A DNA stretch of 5,842 nucleotides from positions 1 to 5,842 of the forward strand of contig JADGHK010000186.1 in the NCBI GenBank assembly GCA_019686145.1, given 5' to 3'. Below the pieces are notes generated by a model, which did not search any database, was not told where the DNA came from, and was given only the letters and a program-made list of their open reading frames with translations. Of this stretch, positions 1 through 5,842 are shown piece after piece. Within the stretch, counting starts at the first letter, position 1. Each line of letters begins with the position of its first letter. Source of the DNA: Bryobacteraceae bacterium (GTDB lineage: Bacteria > Acidobacteriota > Terriglobia > Bryobacterales > Bryobacteraceae). Both the position numbers and the translations under genes were made by a program.

Positions 1-47
1 GCGCAAACCGCGATCGCAATCGCCGCGGCCCTAAGTTGAGCTCTCAC
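1..47 (-). CDS. N-terminal fragment of an exported protein, translationally coupled to the upstream gene
   Basis: Only the first 15 codons are in the window. A GTG start at 47-45 overlaps the TGA stop of the upstream small exported protein in a GTGA (4-base) arrangement, the usual sign of translational coupling. The visible peptide is MRAQLRAAAIAIAVC: a short positively charged start followed by an Ala/Ile/Val-rich stretch, which fits the beginning of a signal peptide, perhaps a lipoprotein signal if the Cys is the lipobox residue. The function cannot be read from this. Pairs of a small exported protein and an exported hydrolase are common in such genomes, but nothing here shows that. The main doubt is whether the GTG is the true start. 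Confidence 0.5.
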   Translation of the reverse strand, partial: MRAQLRAAAIAIAVC

Positions 48-574
48 TTGCGATCTCCCAAGCCGCTCCGGATGCGAGCGCTCAACTCAGCGAGGGGCAT
101 GTGAATCGCCTCAACCGCCGATGGCCGTCCCGCCGCATCGACCACCCCCTCGGTAACTGCCACACGATGGGCCATTAAGTCGCCATTGCCGTCCGTTTCC
201 ACGCGGAAAAGCCCCTGCGAGAGGCCGATCACGTGGGTCAAGCCGCTGCGGGATCGCCACAGGAAGAGGACATACTCTTTGCCGTTCGATAGCGTCGGCG
301 CCCCCGAGAAGTGCTGCCGAAAGCCGCCGCTGGCGCCTCCCGGGATGACAACCTCTCCGGCCGTGTCCATCGAGCCTTTCCAGTTCTCGAGGATCTGGAG
401 ACGGACGTGGGTGTAGATGACAGGGCCTCTTGGCGCGGTATAAGTGCCGGTGACGCGGGCTCGAACGATATTGGTCGAGCGGGCGATCATGTCCTCAAGG
501 GAAAGGCGCTCAAGGGTCGCCGGCAGCAGCGGCAGACCGCTGAGCAGTAGGAGACAGGCCCACAGACGGCTCAT
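44..574 (-). CDS. Small exported protein of unknown function
   Basis: This is a 176-residue protein that I do not recognise as a named family. The ATG at 574-572 was chosen because the product then opens with a textbook signal peptide, MSRLWACLLLLSGLPLLPA (Arg, then a Leu-rich core, then a small-residue cleavage region). The frame stays open to a GTG at 631, which would add 19 residues that bury the signal; neither start has a good Shine-Dalgarno sequence. The mature part looks beta-rich and has no further membrane segment. It contains a Gly-rich stretch (VVIPGGASGGF), a region ending in EYVLFLW, and the segment HVIGLSQGLFRV. The alternating hydrophobic pattern suggests a compact beta domain in the periplasm. 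The stop overlaps the start of the next minus-strand gene, so the two are probably co-expressed. That the gene is real is well supported; its role is unknown. Confidence 0.8.
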   Translation of the reverse strand: MSRLWACLLLLSGLPLLPATLERLSLEDMIARSTNIVRARVTGTYTAPRGPVIYTHVRLQILENWKGSMDTAGEVVIPGGASGGFRQHFSGAPTLSNGKEYVLFLWRSRSGLTHVIGLSQGLFRVETDGNGDLMAHRVAVTEGVVDAAGRPSAVEAIHMPLAELSARIRSGLGDRK

Positions 575-707
575 AAGGGAAGATACCGCGATTTGTGAAG
601 CAACCAGGCGGCCATTCCAGAGCGCTTTCACAGATCAGATTCTTAGTGTAACCAAATCTACAAAATCCTGAGTTGGAGAGACACGCCTGTGTCCACTTCC
701 TGCCACA

Positions 708-728
708 CCTGCCCCCCTGGGGCTCAGG
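708..728 (-). terminator. Possible hairpin terminator at the end of the Nramp-UspA gene
   Basis: CCTGCCCC (708-715) can pair with GGGGC (719-723) and AGG (726-728). This gives about 8 base pairs with a 3-nt loop and a 2-nt bulge. The stem spans the stop codon of the transporter gene. No U-run follows on the minus strand, so as a Rho-independent terminator it is incomplete. It may simply be a GC-rich fold that stabilises the mRNA end. Confidence 0.3.
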
Positions 729-2646
729 AGGACCCACCGCCGGGGGATTGGTCCTGAACGATCAATACAGGCGCCCCGACGTCATGTCGCACGCCGTTAA
801 TTGTCGTGCCGAATACCAGGTCTTTCAATCCCTTGTGCCCGTGCGCGCCCATGATGACGAGATCCGGCCGGATCTCGCGAGCGTAGTCGACGATCGCCGA
901 TTTGGGGTCCCGCGAGTGACGGATGGTGAGTTCCGCATCGATCCCCTGACTCTTCAGCCAGGCAAGAATGTCCCTGAAATACTCCTCGCCCGCTTCGATT
1001 TCCGCCGTGGAGGACAGGTGGCCGTACACCTGGCTCGTGACGCCTTCTTCAATATGAAGGAGATAGAGGTGCGCCCCGTGCAGTTTGGCCATTGTCGTGG
1101 CGTGCGCGAGCGCGTCCCGGTCCCGATCCGTGTGGTCGAGCGGCACGAGAATCTTCCGGTATGCGGGCGTCTCGACAGTGGCTGCGATTCCGGGCATCGG
1201 TGCAACCTGACCGCGCCTCCGCCGCCGGAGCCAGGACGGCAGGACAGGTTCAAAGGAGATCCACAGCAGAAGGAGCAGGAGACCGGCAATGAGCGGCACG
1301 GCGATTGTCGCGACCAGCCAGCGCCAGGGTCCGGCCGCTTCCAGCCACTCCAACACGGTCGTGTAAACGAGCCAGCAGTTCAGGCCGACAATGACCGAGG
1401 CGGCAATCCAGGAGAGCAGCCGAACCCAGCCCGGATTCGCGAACTCACCCATGCGGCGCCGATCGCTTGTGAACTGAATCAGCGGGATCACGGCGAACGG
1501 CAGCTGGAGGCTCAGCAGGACCTGGCTGAAGATCAAAAGGTCGTAGGTCCCTTGCTCGCCCACCGTCAGAATGGTCAGGACCGCCGGCGTAATGGCGACC
1601 ATCCGGGTAATCAGGCGCCGCAACCACGGGCGAACTCGAAAGTTGAGGAAGCCCTCCATGACGATCTGTCCCGCCATAGTCCCGGTGACGGTGGACGACT
1701 GGCCGGCGCAGAGCAGCGCGATCGCGAACGAAATGCTGGCCAAGGTGGTGCCGAGGAGCGGGGCCAGCAGCAGATGCGCCTGTTGAATTTCTGTGACCAC
1801 AATGCCGCGTTTGAAAAACACGGACGCTGAGAGAATCAGGATTGCCGCATTTACCAGGAGCGCGCCGTTCAACGCAATGACAGAATCGATCAGGTTATAG
1901 CGGCAGGCAGCGCGCTTTGATGCGGTGTCGCGGGCGATGTGGCGGGTCTGAACCAGCGCGGAGTGCAGGTAGAGATTGTGTGGCATGACCGTCGCGCCGA
2001 GAATTCCAATGGCCACGTACAGGCTCTCGGAATCGATTCTCGGAATCAGGCCGGTCGCAACCGCGGCCGGATCGGGCCGGGCCAGCACAATCTCTATGAG
2101 GAAACACACGCCGATGATCGCCACGAGAGAGAGAATGAAGGCCTCGATGAAGCGGATCCCGAACCGGGTGAACCAGAGGACAAGCAGGGTATCGGCAGTC
2201 GTCAGAATGACCCCAACCAGCAGGGGTATGTTGAACAGCAGATTCAGACCAATTGCCGCGCCGAGAACTTCCGCCAGGTCAGTAGCGGCGATGGCGATCT
2301 CGCAAAGTATCCAGAGGACCCAGGATACGGGCTTGGGATAAGCTTCCCGGCAGGCCTGGGCCAGATCCCTTCCATGGACGATGCCCAGGCGGGCGCTCAA
2401 GGTCTGGAGGAGGATGGCCATGAGGTTGGACATCACCAGAACCCAGAGCAGCTTGTATCCAAACCTTGCGCCGCCTTCGAGGTCCGTAGCCCAGTTACCG
2501 GGATCCATGTAGCCGACGCTTACGAGGTAGGCCGGACCGACAAAGGCGAAGATCCGCCGCCAGAGCGAAGGGCTGCTCGTGGGAACTGAGGCGTGAACCT
2601 CCGGAAGCGATGGGTACGTTCCCTTCGGCGGATCTGATGTAAGCAT
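724..2646 (-). CDS. Nramp-family divalent metal (Mn/Fe) transporter fused to a C-terminal UspA domain
   Basis: The 640-residue product is a proton-coupled metal importer of the inner membrane (Nramp/MntH family) with an extra cytoplasmic domain. Residues about 30-465 hold 11-12 hydrophobic segments. Family signatures are intact: DPGN at 48-51 in the first helix, D123 and E126 in helix 3 (ATDLAEVLGA), A218/M221 and MPHN at 221-224 in helix 6, and the loop motif GQSSTVTGTMAGQIVMEGFL at 315-334. D48, N51, A218 and M221 correspond to the metal ligands known from Nramp structures. A basic run, R474-R478, then leads to a universal stress domain at about 497-630 with the nucleotide-binding pattern G-2x-G-9x-G-T intact (G600, G603, G613, T614). 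Plain MntH proteins are about 410-440 residues, so the extra length is this domain. The ATG at 2646 has AGGA at 2658-2655, 8 nt upstream. Mn2+ or Fe2+ import is the family expectation; sensing of ATP or stress by the UspA part is inference. Confidence 0.93.
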   Translation of the reverse strand: MLTSDPPKGTYPSLPEVHASVPTSSPSLWRRIFAFVGPAYLVSVGYMDPGNWATDLEGGARFGYKLLWVLVMSNLMAILLQTLSARLGIVHGRDLAQACREAYPKPVSWVLWILCEIAIAATDLAEVLGAAIGLNLLFNIPLLVGVILTTADTLLVLWFTRFGIRFIEAFILSLVAIIGVCFLIEIVLARPDPAAVATGLIPRIDSESLYVAIGILGATVMPHNLYLHSALVQTRHIARDTASKRAACRYNLIDSVIALNGALLVNAAILILSASVFFKRGIVVTEIQQAHLLLAPLLGTTLASISFAIALLCAGQSSTVTGTMAGQIVMEGFLNFRVRPWLRRLITRMVAITPAVLTILTVGEQGTYDLLIFSQVLLSLQLPFAVIPLIQFTSDRRRMGEFANPGWVRLLSWIAASVIVGLNCWLVYTTVLEWLEAAGPWRWLVATIAVPLIAGLLLLLLWISFEPVLPSWLRRRRRGQVAPMPGIAATVETPAYRKILVPLDHTDRDRDALAHATTMAKLHGAHLYLLHIEEGVTSQVYGHLSSTAEIEAGEEYFRDILAWLKSQGIDAELTIRHSRDPKSAIVDYAREIRPDLVIMGAHGHKGLKDLVFGTTINGVRHDVGAPVLIVQDQSPGGGSS

Positions 2647-2656
2647 AGATTTCGTC

Positions 2657-2687
2657 CTGTAAGTTAACTACAGTTTAGATCTGTAGT
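2657..2687 (-). promoter_or_regulatory. Candidate operator: three alternating half-sites at the metal transporter promoter
   Basis: A perfect inverted repeat, ACTACAG (2667-2673), 7-bp spacer, CTGTAGT (2681-2687), overlaps the -10 box and the probable transcription start. A further half-site CTGTA lies at 2657-2661. Half-sites CTGTA, TACAG and CTGTA therefore begin at 2657, 2669 and 2681, exactly 12 bp apart and alternating in orientation, so the middle one is shared by two overlapping dyads. The outermost site touches the AGGA ribosome binding site. The TACA/TGTA core resembles operators of BlaI/MecI/CopY-type repressors, but a metal-responsive regulator such as MntR would fit the gene better; the sequence does not decide. 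Position implies repression. Confidence 0.6.
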
Positions 2688-2713
2688 ATGGCGGTAGCGC
2701 AACTATTCGTCAA
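2685..2713 (-). promoter_or_regulatory. Sigma70-type promoter of the Nramp-UspA gene
   Basis: On the minus strand TTGACG (2713-2708) is followed after exactly 17 bp by CATACT (2690-2685). These are a 5/6 match to the -35 and a 4/6 match to the -10 consensus at optimal spacing. Transcription would start near 2678, giving a leader of about 30 nt with AGGA before the ATG at 2646. The -10 box overlaps the dyad operator described separately. Confidence 0.6.
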
Positions 2714-2733
2714 GCATCCCCTTATCCTCCTGA

Positions 2734-2780
2734 CGCAGATTCACCTAAAGTAGGATCGCGCAGATTTACCTGGAGTTGGA
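2734..2780. repeat. Imperfect tandem direct repeat, 25-bp period
   Basis: Two 22-bp copies (2734-2755 and 2759-2780) match at 18 of 22 positions. They share CGCAGATT, ACCT, AGT and GGA in the same order and differ at single or paired bases between them. The copies lie 20-70 bp upstream of the -35 box of the metal transporter gene and downstream of the yfhO-like stop. They could be activator sites, a remnant of a mobile element end, or a chance duplication. Confidence 0.55.
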
Positions 2781-2784
2781 CCCT

Positions 2785-2835
2785 GAGCAGGGAGGATTGC
2801 TTTCACTGTGCTGCTGGGGATGGCAATCCTTGCTC
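2785..2835 (-). terminator. Inverted repeat at the 3' end of the yfhO-like gene, possible terminator
   Basis: AGGATTGC (2793-2800) pairs perfectly with GCAATCCT (2823-2830). The stem continues with GAGCA (2785-2789) and TGCTC (2831-2835) after a GGG bulge at 2790-2792, for 13 base pairs and a 22-nt loop. The base of the stem includes part of the yfhO-like stop codon (2836-2834). There is no U-run after it on the minus strand, so intrinsic termination is uncertain. It may protect the mRNA 3' end, or insulate the downstream metal transporter gene from read-through. Confidence 0.4.
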
Positions 2836-5176
2836 AAGCAGCAGCGCCGGAGCGGTGCAGCTTCACGGACTGCTTGCGGAAATCCAGCACAAACAGTGCA
2901 GCGCCTGAAAGCACCGCCAGAAGGGTGAGCACTCCGCCGAGTCTTACCGATAGAGGCGCGTAGACGAGCTCGATCCGGTGCTGGCCCTTGCCGGCGACGA
3001 CACCGCGAAGAGCTACATCGACCTCCCAAACGGTCTGGGGGCGCCCGTCGACCGTCGCTTTCCAGCCGGGAAACCATGTATCCGAAAGGATCACCATCCC
3101 CCGGCAGGCCATGTTTGCATCGATGACGACGCGGTTCGGCTCCATCGTGACCACCGTGATCGTGTCTTGCCCGCCGCACTGTTCCAGTTGAGGAGAGCTG
3201 CCCGCCATGACTGCTTGTTTCCGGAGATCGACCTCCGGGAGAAGCACGGTTCGAGAAGCCTCGGCCTGGGTTTTCACGCCGATGACCTCATGAACGCTCC
3301 AAACCCGGGGATAGGCGCTGGTGTTCAAGTAGACGTTGACGCCCTCCTGGCCGCTGAAAATCAGTTGGTGATCAGGCGATTGCGGCTGTTTTCTCACGAA
3401 GTACCTGATGCCTAGCAGGTTCAAAATCTTCGGATGGCCCAAATCGAGGCGGAGCAGATTCTCAGTGACGCTCGCCAGATAGCCTCTGTAGGTGGGGATG
3501 GCGTGCCAGTCCCCGAAGTTGTACGGGATGACGCTGTCGTCGACATCGACCCGCGCCATCCCTTGCGCGCGCAGAAACTCTGCGACGTCGGTGTACTGCC
3601 GCAACGGCGCGAGGAAGACATTGCGGGACTTATCGGCGCGATGAGGCAGGTGAGCTGTCGACACATTGCTCACCTCGACCAGCATGAGGCCCGTGGCGAG
3701 GAGGATCAAGGTTGCGGGCGCGATGGTCGAGTGCCGCCACGCATAGAGCAAACTGCTGAAAACAAGGGCGAGGAAGCCGGTCACAATCACTCTTTGGTCC
3801 CCGAAGTGATCCGGCCCTCGCACGATCGCCAGGCCGGAACACAGCACCAGCACGATCGCGCCGAAAACGCAGGTGACCAGAGTAAGCCGCCGAGGCCAGA
3901 CGCCAGACGGGCGAGCGCGGAACTGGTCCGCTCCGAACGCCGCCAGCACAGCCACGGCGAGATTCAGAAGGAAGACTGCCGTGGAAGGATTGCGCGCCTT
4001 CTCAACCATTGGCACGAGCGAATAGAGAACGCCGTGAAACAGGCTGAGATCGCCGAGGGCCAGAAGCAGGCCGGCGGCGCCCATGGCAGTGAAAAGCCGG
4101 ACGCGGAAATCGGCCCAGAGCAGGGAAGTGCCGAGTGCCGCGAGCGCCAGGCCAATCAGCCCACAAAATCCGACCGTGTGCTGCTGCCACTGCGGAATCA
4201 CCAGTCCAAACAGGGAGGTGGGAGGCATCGAGTAGTGGCGGTGCACGGAGTAGGGAACTTTCTCGTTCCACGAAACGGGGGTGTCGGCACCCACCCAGCG
4301 TTTCGCAAGTTTGCCGTACTCACGGGCGGGAAGGATCTGGAACGCGCCAGCAAGAAACGTAAAGAGCGCTGCGAGCGCGGCAAGCATCGCCACGTGGCGG
4401 CGACGCGACGAAAACCATGAAGTAAAACTCGAATAAGTTCCTGTATCACGTTGTTTCTCTGAATCTTGTGTCAGGATCGACCAGATCCAGATGGCGGCCG
4501 CCACGAGGGTCACAAAGATCGGCACCTGATGGTGGCCCGCAAGCCAGGCGAAGCCGAGAAAGACGCCAGACAGGACCGCGCTTGAAAGCGGCATCCGGCC
4601 GCTGAGCGCCCGCAGTTGAAAGAGGAATACCAGCGGAGCCCACAGAGCGCCGTTGAGCATTTGCGGCCAGCCGGTTGTGCCCATATAGCCGGAAAGGGCA
4701 AACAGGAGTCCCCCGAACATCGAGGAGAGTCTTGACAGTTTCAGGTCGCGGCACAGCCAGTAGCAAAACACGGCCGCCATCCAGTGCATGAAGACGTAGT
4801 ACCAGTGCAGGTAGCCGAACTTGAGCGAGCCGTCGCGCAGCGGGAGAAGGAACAGGAGCCAGTTGAACGGATAGACGGCGCCCGGCTGCGCCTGTCCGAC
4901 GAGGGGTTGTCCCGCCCAATGATAGGGATCCCAGAGCGGGAACCTTCCTGCATGCCACTCTGCGGCCTGAAACTGCATCCACGGAAGAACCTGATATGCC
5001 AGGTCCGGGCTCTCGAGCCAGGTGTACTGATTGGTCAGCACAAGCTTCCAGAAGAAGCAGGTGCAGACCAGCGCCAGGAGCAGGGGATCGAGAACCCCTC
5101 CGATTAGAAACCGCTTGGAAAGGGACGGGCCCCCTGGTCGATTGCGATCACACTGGTGCATTTCAGCCACCGGCAT
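2834..5176 (-). CDS. YfhO-family polytopic membrane protein (GT-C-like glycosyltransferase)
   Basis: The 780-residue product matches the YfhO family of large inner-membrane proteins. These have a GT-C glycosyltransferase-like fold and probably move sugars from lipid carriers onto cell-envelope polymers. Hydrophobic segments run from about residue 24 to 500. The first outer loop carries SPDLAYQVLPWMQF (56-69) and PLWDPYHWAGQP (80-91), with acidic residues D58 and D83 placed like the catalytic acids of GT-C enzymes. A typical family segment, EKARNPSTAVFLLNLAVAVL, lies at 392-411. After a soluble region (about 505-740) comes the hallmark LSDTWFPGWKATVDG (697-711) and AGKGQHRIELVYAPLSVRLGG (728-748), then a last helix at 745-765. 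Length is near the family norm. The ATG at 5176 gives the longest frame, but ATG 5161 has a GGTGG 5 nt upstream, and the predicted promoter would leave almost no leader for 5176, so the true start may be 5161. Donor and acceptor are unknown. Confidence 0.9.
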   Translation of the reverse strand: MPVAEMHQCDRNRPGGPSLSKRFLIGGVLDPLLLALVCTCFFWKLVLTNQYTWLESPDLAYQVLPWMQFQAAEWHAGRFPLWDPYHWAGQPLVGQAQPGAVYPFNWLLFLLPLRDGSLKFGYLHWYYVFMHWMAAVFCYWLCRDLKLSRLSSMFGGLLFALSGYMGTTGWPQMLNGALWAPLVFLFQLRALSGRMPLSSAVLSGVFLGFAWLAGHHQVPIFVTLVAAAIWIWSILTQDSEKQRDTGTYSSFTSWFSSRRRHVAMLAALAALFTFLAGAFQILPAREYGKLAKRWVGADTPVSWNEKVPYSVHRHYSMPPTSLFGLVIPQWQQHTVGFCGLIGLALAALGTSLLWADFRVRLFTAMGAAGLLLALGDLSLFHGVLYSLVPMVEKARNPSTAVFLLNLAVAVLAAFGADQFRARPSGVWPRRLTLVTCVFGAIVLVLCSGLAIVRGPDHFGDQRVIVTGFLALVFSSLLYAWRHSTIAPATLILLATGLMLVEVSNVSTAHLPHRADKSRNVFLAPLRQYTDVAEFLRAQGMARVDVDDSVIPYNFGDWHAIPTYRGYLASVTENLLRLDLGHPKILNLLGIRYFVRKQPQSPDHQLIFSGQEGVNVYLNTSAYPRVWSVHEVIGVKTQAEASRTVLLPEVDLRKQAVMAGSSPQLEQCGGQDTITVVTMEPNRVVIDANMACRGMVILSDTWFPGWKATVDGRPQTVWEVDVALRGVVAGKGQHRIELVYAPLSVRLGGVLTLLAVLSGAALFVLDFRKQSVKLHRSGAAA

Positions 5177-5184
5177 CAGGGATC

Positions 5185-5212
5185 ATCATACCGAAAAGAG
5201 CTTGCGAGACAA
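5185..5212 (-). promoter_or_regulatory. Candidate promoter of the yfhO-like gene
   Basis: TTGTCT (5212-5207) and TATGAT (5190-5185) on the minus strand are separated by 16 bp; they match the -35 and -10 consensus at 4/6 and 5/6. Transcription would begin near 5178, only about 2 nt before the ATG at 5176. That implies either leaderless translation or initiation at the ATG at 5161. The 5177-5266 gap also has to carry the promoter of the divergent FecR gene, for which I see no convincing hexamers. Confidence 0.4.
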
Positions 5213-5266
5213 ACAGATGCGGTTTGGAGCGAAAGTTGCACGCAGAATGTAACGGAGTTGAACCGA

Positions 5267-5842
5267 ATGACACGCGGGGCTATTTGGCTTCTGATCCTGG
5301 CCTCGGCTGTAACGGCCCCTGGGCAAGTCGACACGCCATCCGGCGAAGACGAGCCGGGCCGCGGAGTCGCACGGATCAGTGTGATCAACGGGGACGTGTC
5401 AATTCGGAGGGGAGATTCCGGCGATTGGATCGCTGCCGCTGTGAATGCGCCGCTTATCGTCGAAGACCGCGTCCACTGCGGTCCCGGCTCGAGAGCGGAA
5501 GTGCAGTTCGACTGGGCGAATATGATCCGCCTCGGCAGCGACACAGAGATTCAGTTAAGCGAGCTGGAATATCGCCGCTATCAAGTGCAGCTCGCGTCCG
5601 GAACGGTGACGTACCGGGTTCTGCGCGAGAGCGATGCGCAGGCCGAGATCAATACTCCGAGCGTTTCGGTCCGGCCCGTGCGCGAAGGCTCGTATCGAAT
5701 TTCGGTGCGTCCGGACGGGTCTTCGGAAATCACGGTTCGTTCGGGCGAAGCTGAGATCTTTACGCCGCGAGGGGCGGAGACGCTACGTGCCGGCCAAACG
5801 ATGCTGGCCCGTGGAGCATACTCGGACCCGGAATACCAGATT
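5267..5842 (+). CDS. FecR-domain exported protein, N-terminal part (runs off the window)
   Basis: 192 codons are visible with no stop before the right edge. The ATG at 5267 follows GGAG at 5254-5257 with a 9-nt gap. The product starts with a signal peptide (MTRGAIWLLILASAVTAPGQ, cleavage probably near residue 20). A short acidic linker follows, then a FecR-type domain from about residue 36: GDVSIRRG (42-49), a Trp at 54, DRVHCGPGSRAEVQF (67-81) and MIRLGSDTEIQL (86-97), then beta strands SGTVTYRVL (111-119) and EINTPSVSVRP (127-137), and a late RAGQTMLARG (174-183). FecR domains sense or scaffold in the periplasm. The classic FecR is an anti-sigma partner with an N-terminal cytoplasmic part and a membrane helix, which is absent here, so a structural or binding role is more likely than sigma regulation. 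No sigma factor gene adjoins it on the visible side. It diverges from the yfhO-like gene. Confidence 0.85.
   Translation, partial: MTRGAIWLLILASAVTAPGQVDTPSGEDEPGRGVARISVINGDVSIRRGDSGDWIAAAVNAPLIVEDRVHCGPGSRAEVQFDWANMIRLGSDTEIQLSELEYRRYQVQLASGTVTYRVLRESDAQAEINTPSVSVRPVREGSYRISVRPDGSSEITVRSGEAEIFTPRGAETLRAGQTMLARGAYSDPEYQI

Noticed and set aside
575..631. Extension of the small exported protein to the GTG at 631
   Set aside because: It would put 19 residues in front of a well-formed signal peptide, and there is no Shine-Dalgarno sequence at the GTG.
673..1830. Long plus-strand open frame (385 codons) opposite the Nramp-UspA gene
   Set aside because: It is antisense to a clearly real transporter gene. 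Its product is rich in Arg, Gln, Gly and Pro, has no domain or hydrophobic pattern, and reads as the mirror of GC-biased codons.
1939..2589. Plus-strand open frame (216 codons) opposite the N-terminal half of the transporter
   Set aside because: Composition is that of an antisense shadow (Gln-, Glu-, Gly- and Asp-rich), with no family features.
2734..2835. Insertion sequence or attachment site in the gap between the yfhO-like and transporter genes
   Set aside because: A tandem repeat and a hairpin are present, but there are no terminal inverted repeats flanking a transposase and no target-site duplication; the gap is under 200 bp.
3434..4420. Plus-strand open frame (328 codons) opposite the yfhO-like gene
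   Set aside because: Same pattern: low-complexity charged composition, no recognisable motif, and complete overlap with a gene that has strong family signatures.
5176..5544. Minus-strand open frame (122 codons) that could extend upstream of the yfhO-like gene
   Set aside because: It is antisense to the FecR-domain gene, which has a signal peptide, a ribosome binding site and a domain match; the minus-strand product has none.
4996..5754. Plus-strand open frame (252 codons) spanning the divergent intergenic gap
   Set aside because: It crosses the yfhO-like start and overlaps the FecR gene in another frame. Its Arg-rich product shows no domain, while the FecR frame explains the region.

Overview
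The window is GC-rich bacterial chromosomal DNA from an environmental bacterium. The combination of a FecR-domain exported protein, a large YfhO-type membrane protein and an Nramp transporter fused to a universal stress domain recalls Acidobacteriota (Solibacter/Bryobacter-like). This is an inference from gene content and base composition; there is no rRNA or other marker gene to confirm it. The window holds three complete genes and two partial ones, and nearly all of it is coding.

Layout: on the minus strand, reading right to left, lie a YfhO-family membrane protein (2834-5176), an Nramp divalent-metal transporter with a C-terminal UspA domain (724-2646), a small exported protein of unknown function (44-574), and the first codons of a fourth gene that overlaps it and leaves the window (1-47). 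On the plus strand a FecR-domain exported protein starts at 5267 and runs off the right edge. It diverges from the yfhO-like gene across about 90 bp. No gap without a gene exceeds 300 bases. The intergenic stretches are 575-723, 2647-2833 and 5177-5266.

The genes do not form an obvious single pathway. The metal transporter has its own well-formed sigma70-type promoter (TTGACG, 17 bp, CATACT). The -10 box is overlapped by a 7+7 bp perfect dyad, and a third half-site lies 12 bp further on, touching the ribosome binding site. This is the best regulatory signal here and suggests that the transporter is repressed by a dyad-binding regulator not encoded in the window. Upstream of that promoter lies a 25-bp-period imperfect tandem repeat, and then a hairpin at the end of the yfhO-like gene. 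The small exported protein and the overlapping downstream gene look translationally coupled.

I found no CRISPR array, intact mobile element, tRNA or rRNA gene, and no convincing new multi-gene system. The points most worth a second look are the Nramp-UspA fusion with both ligand-binding sites apparently intact, and the three-half-site operator in front of it.
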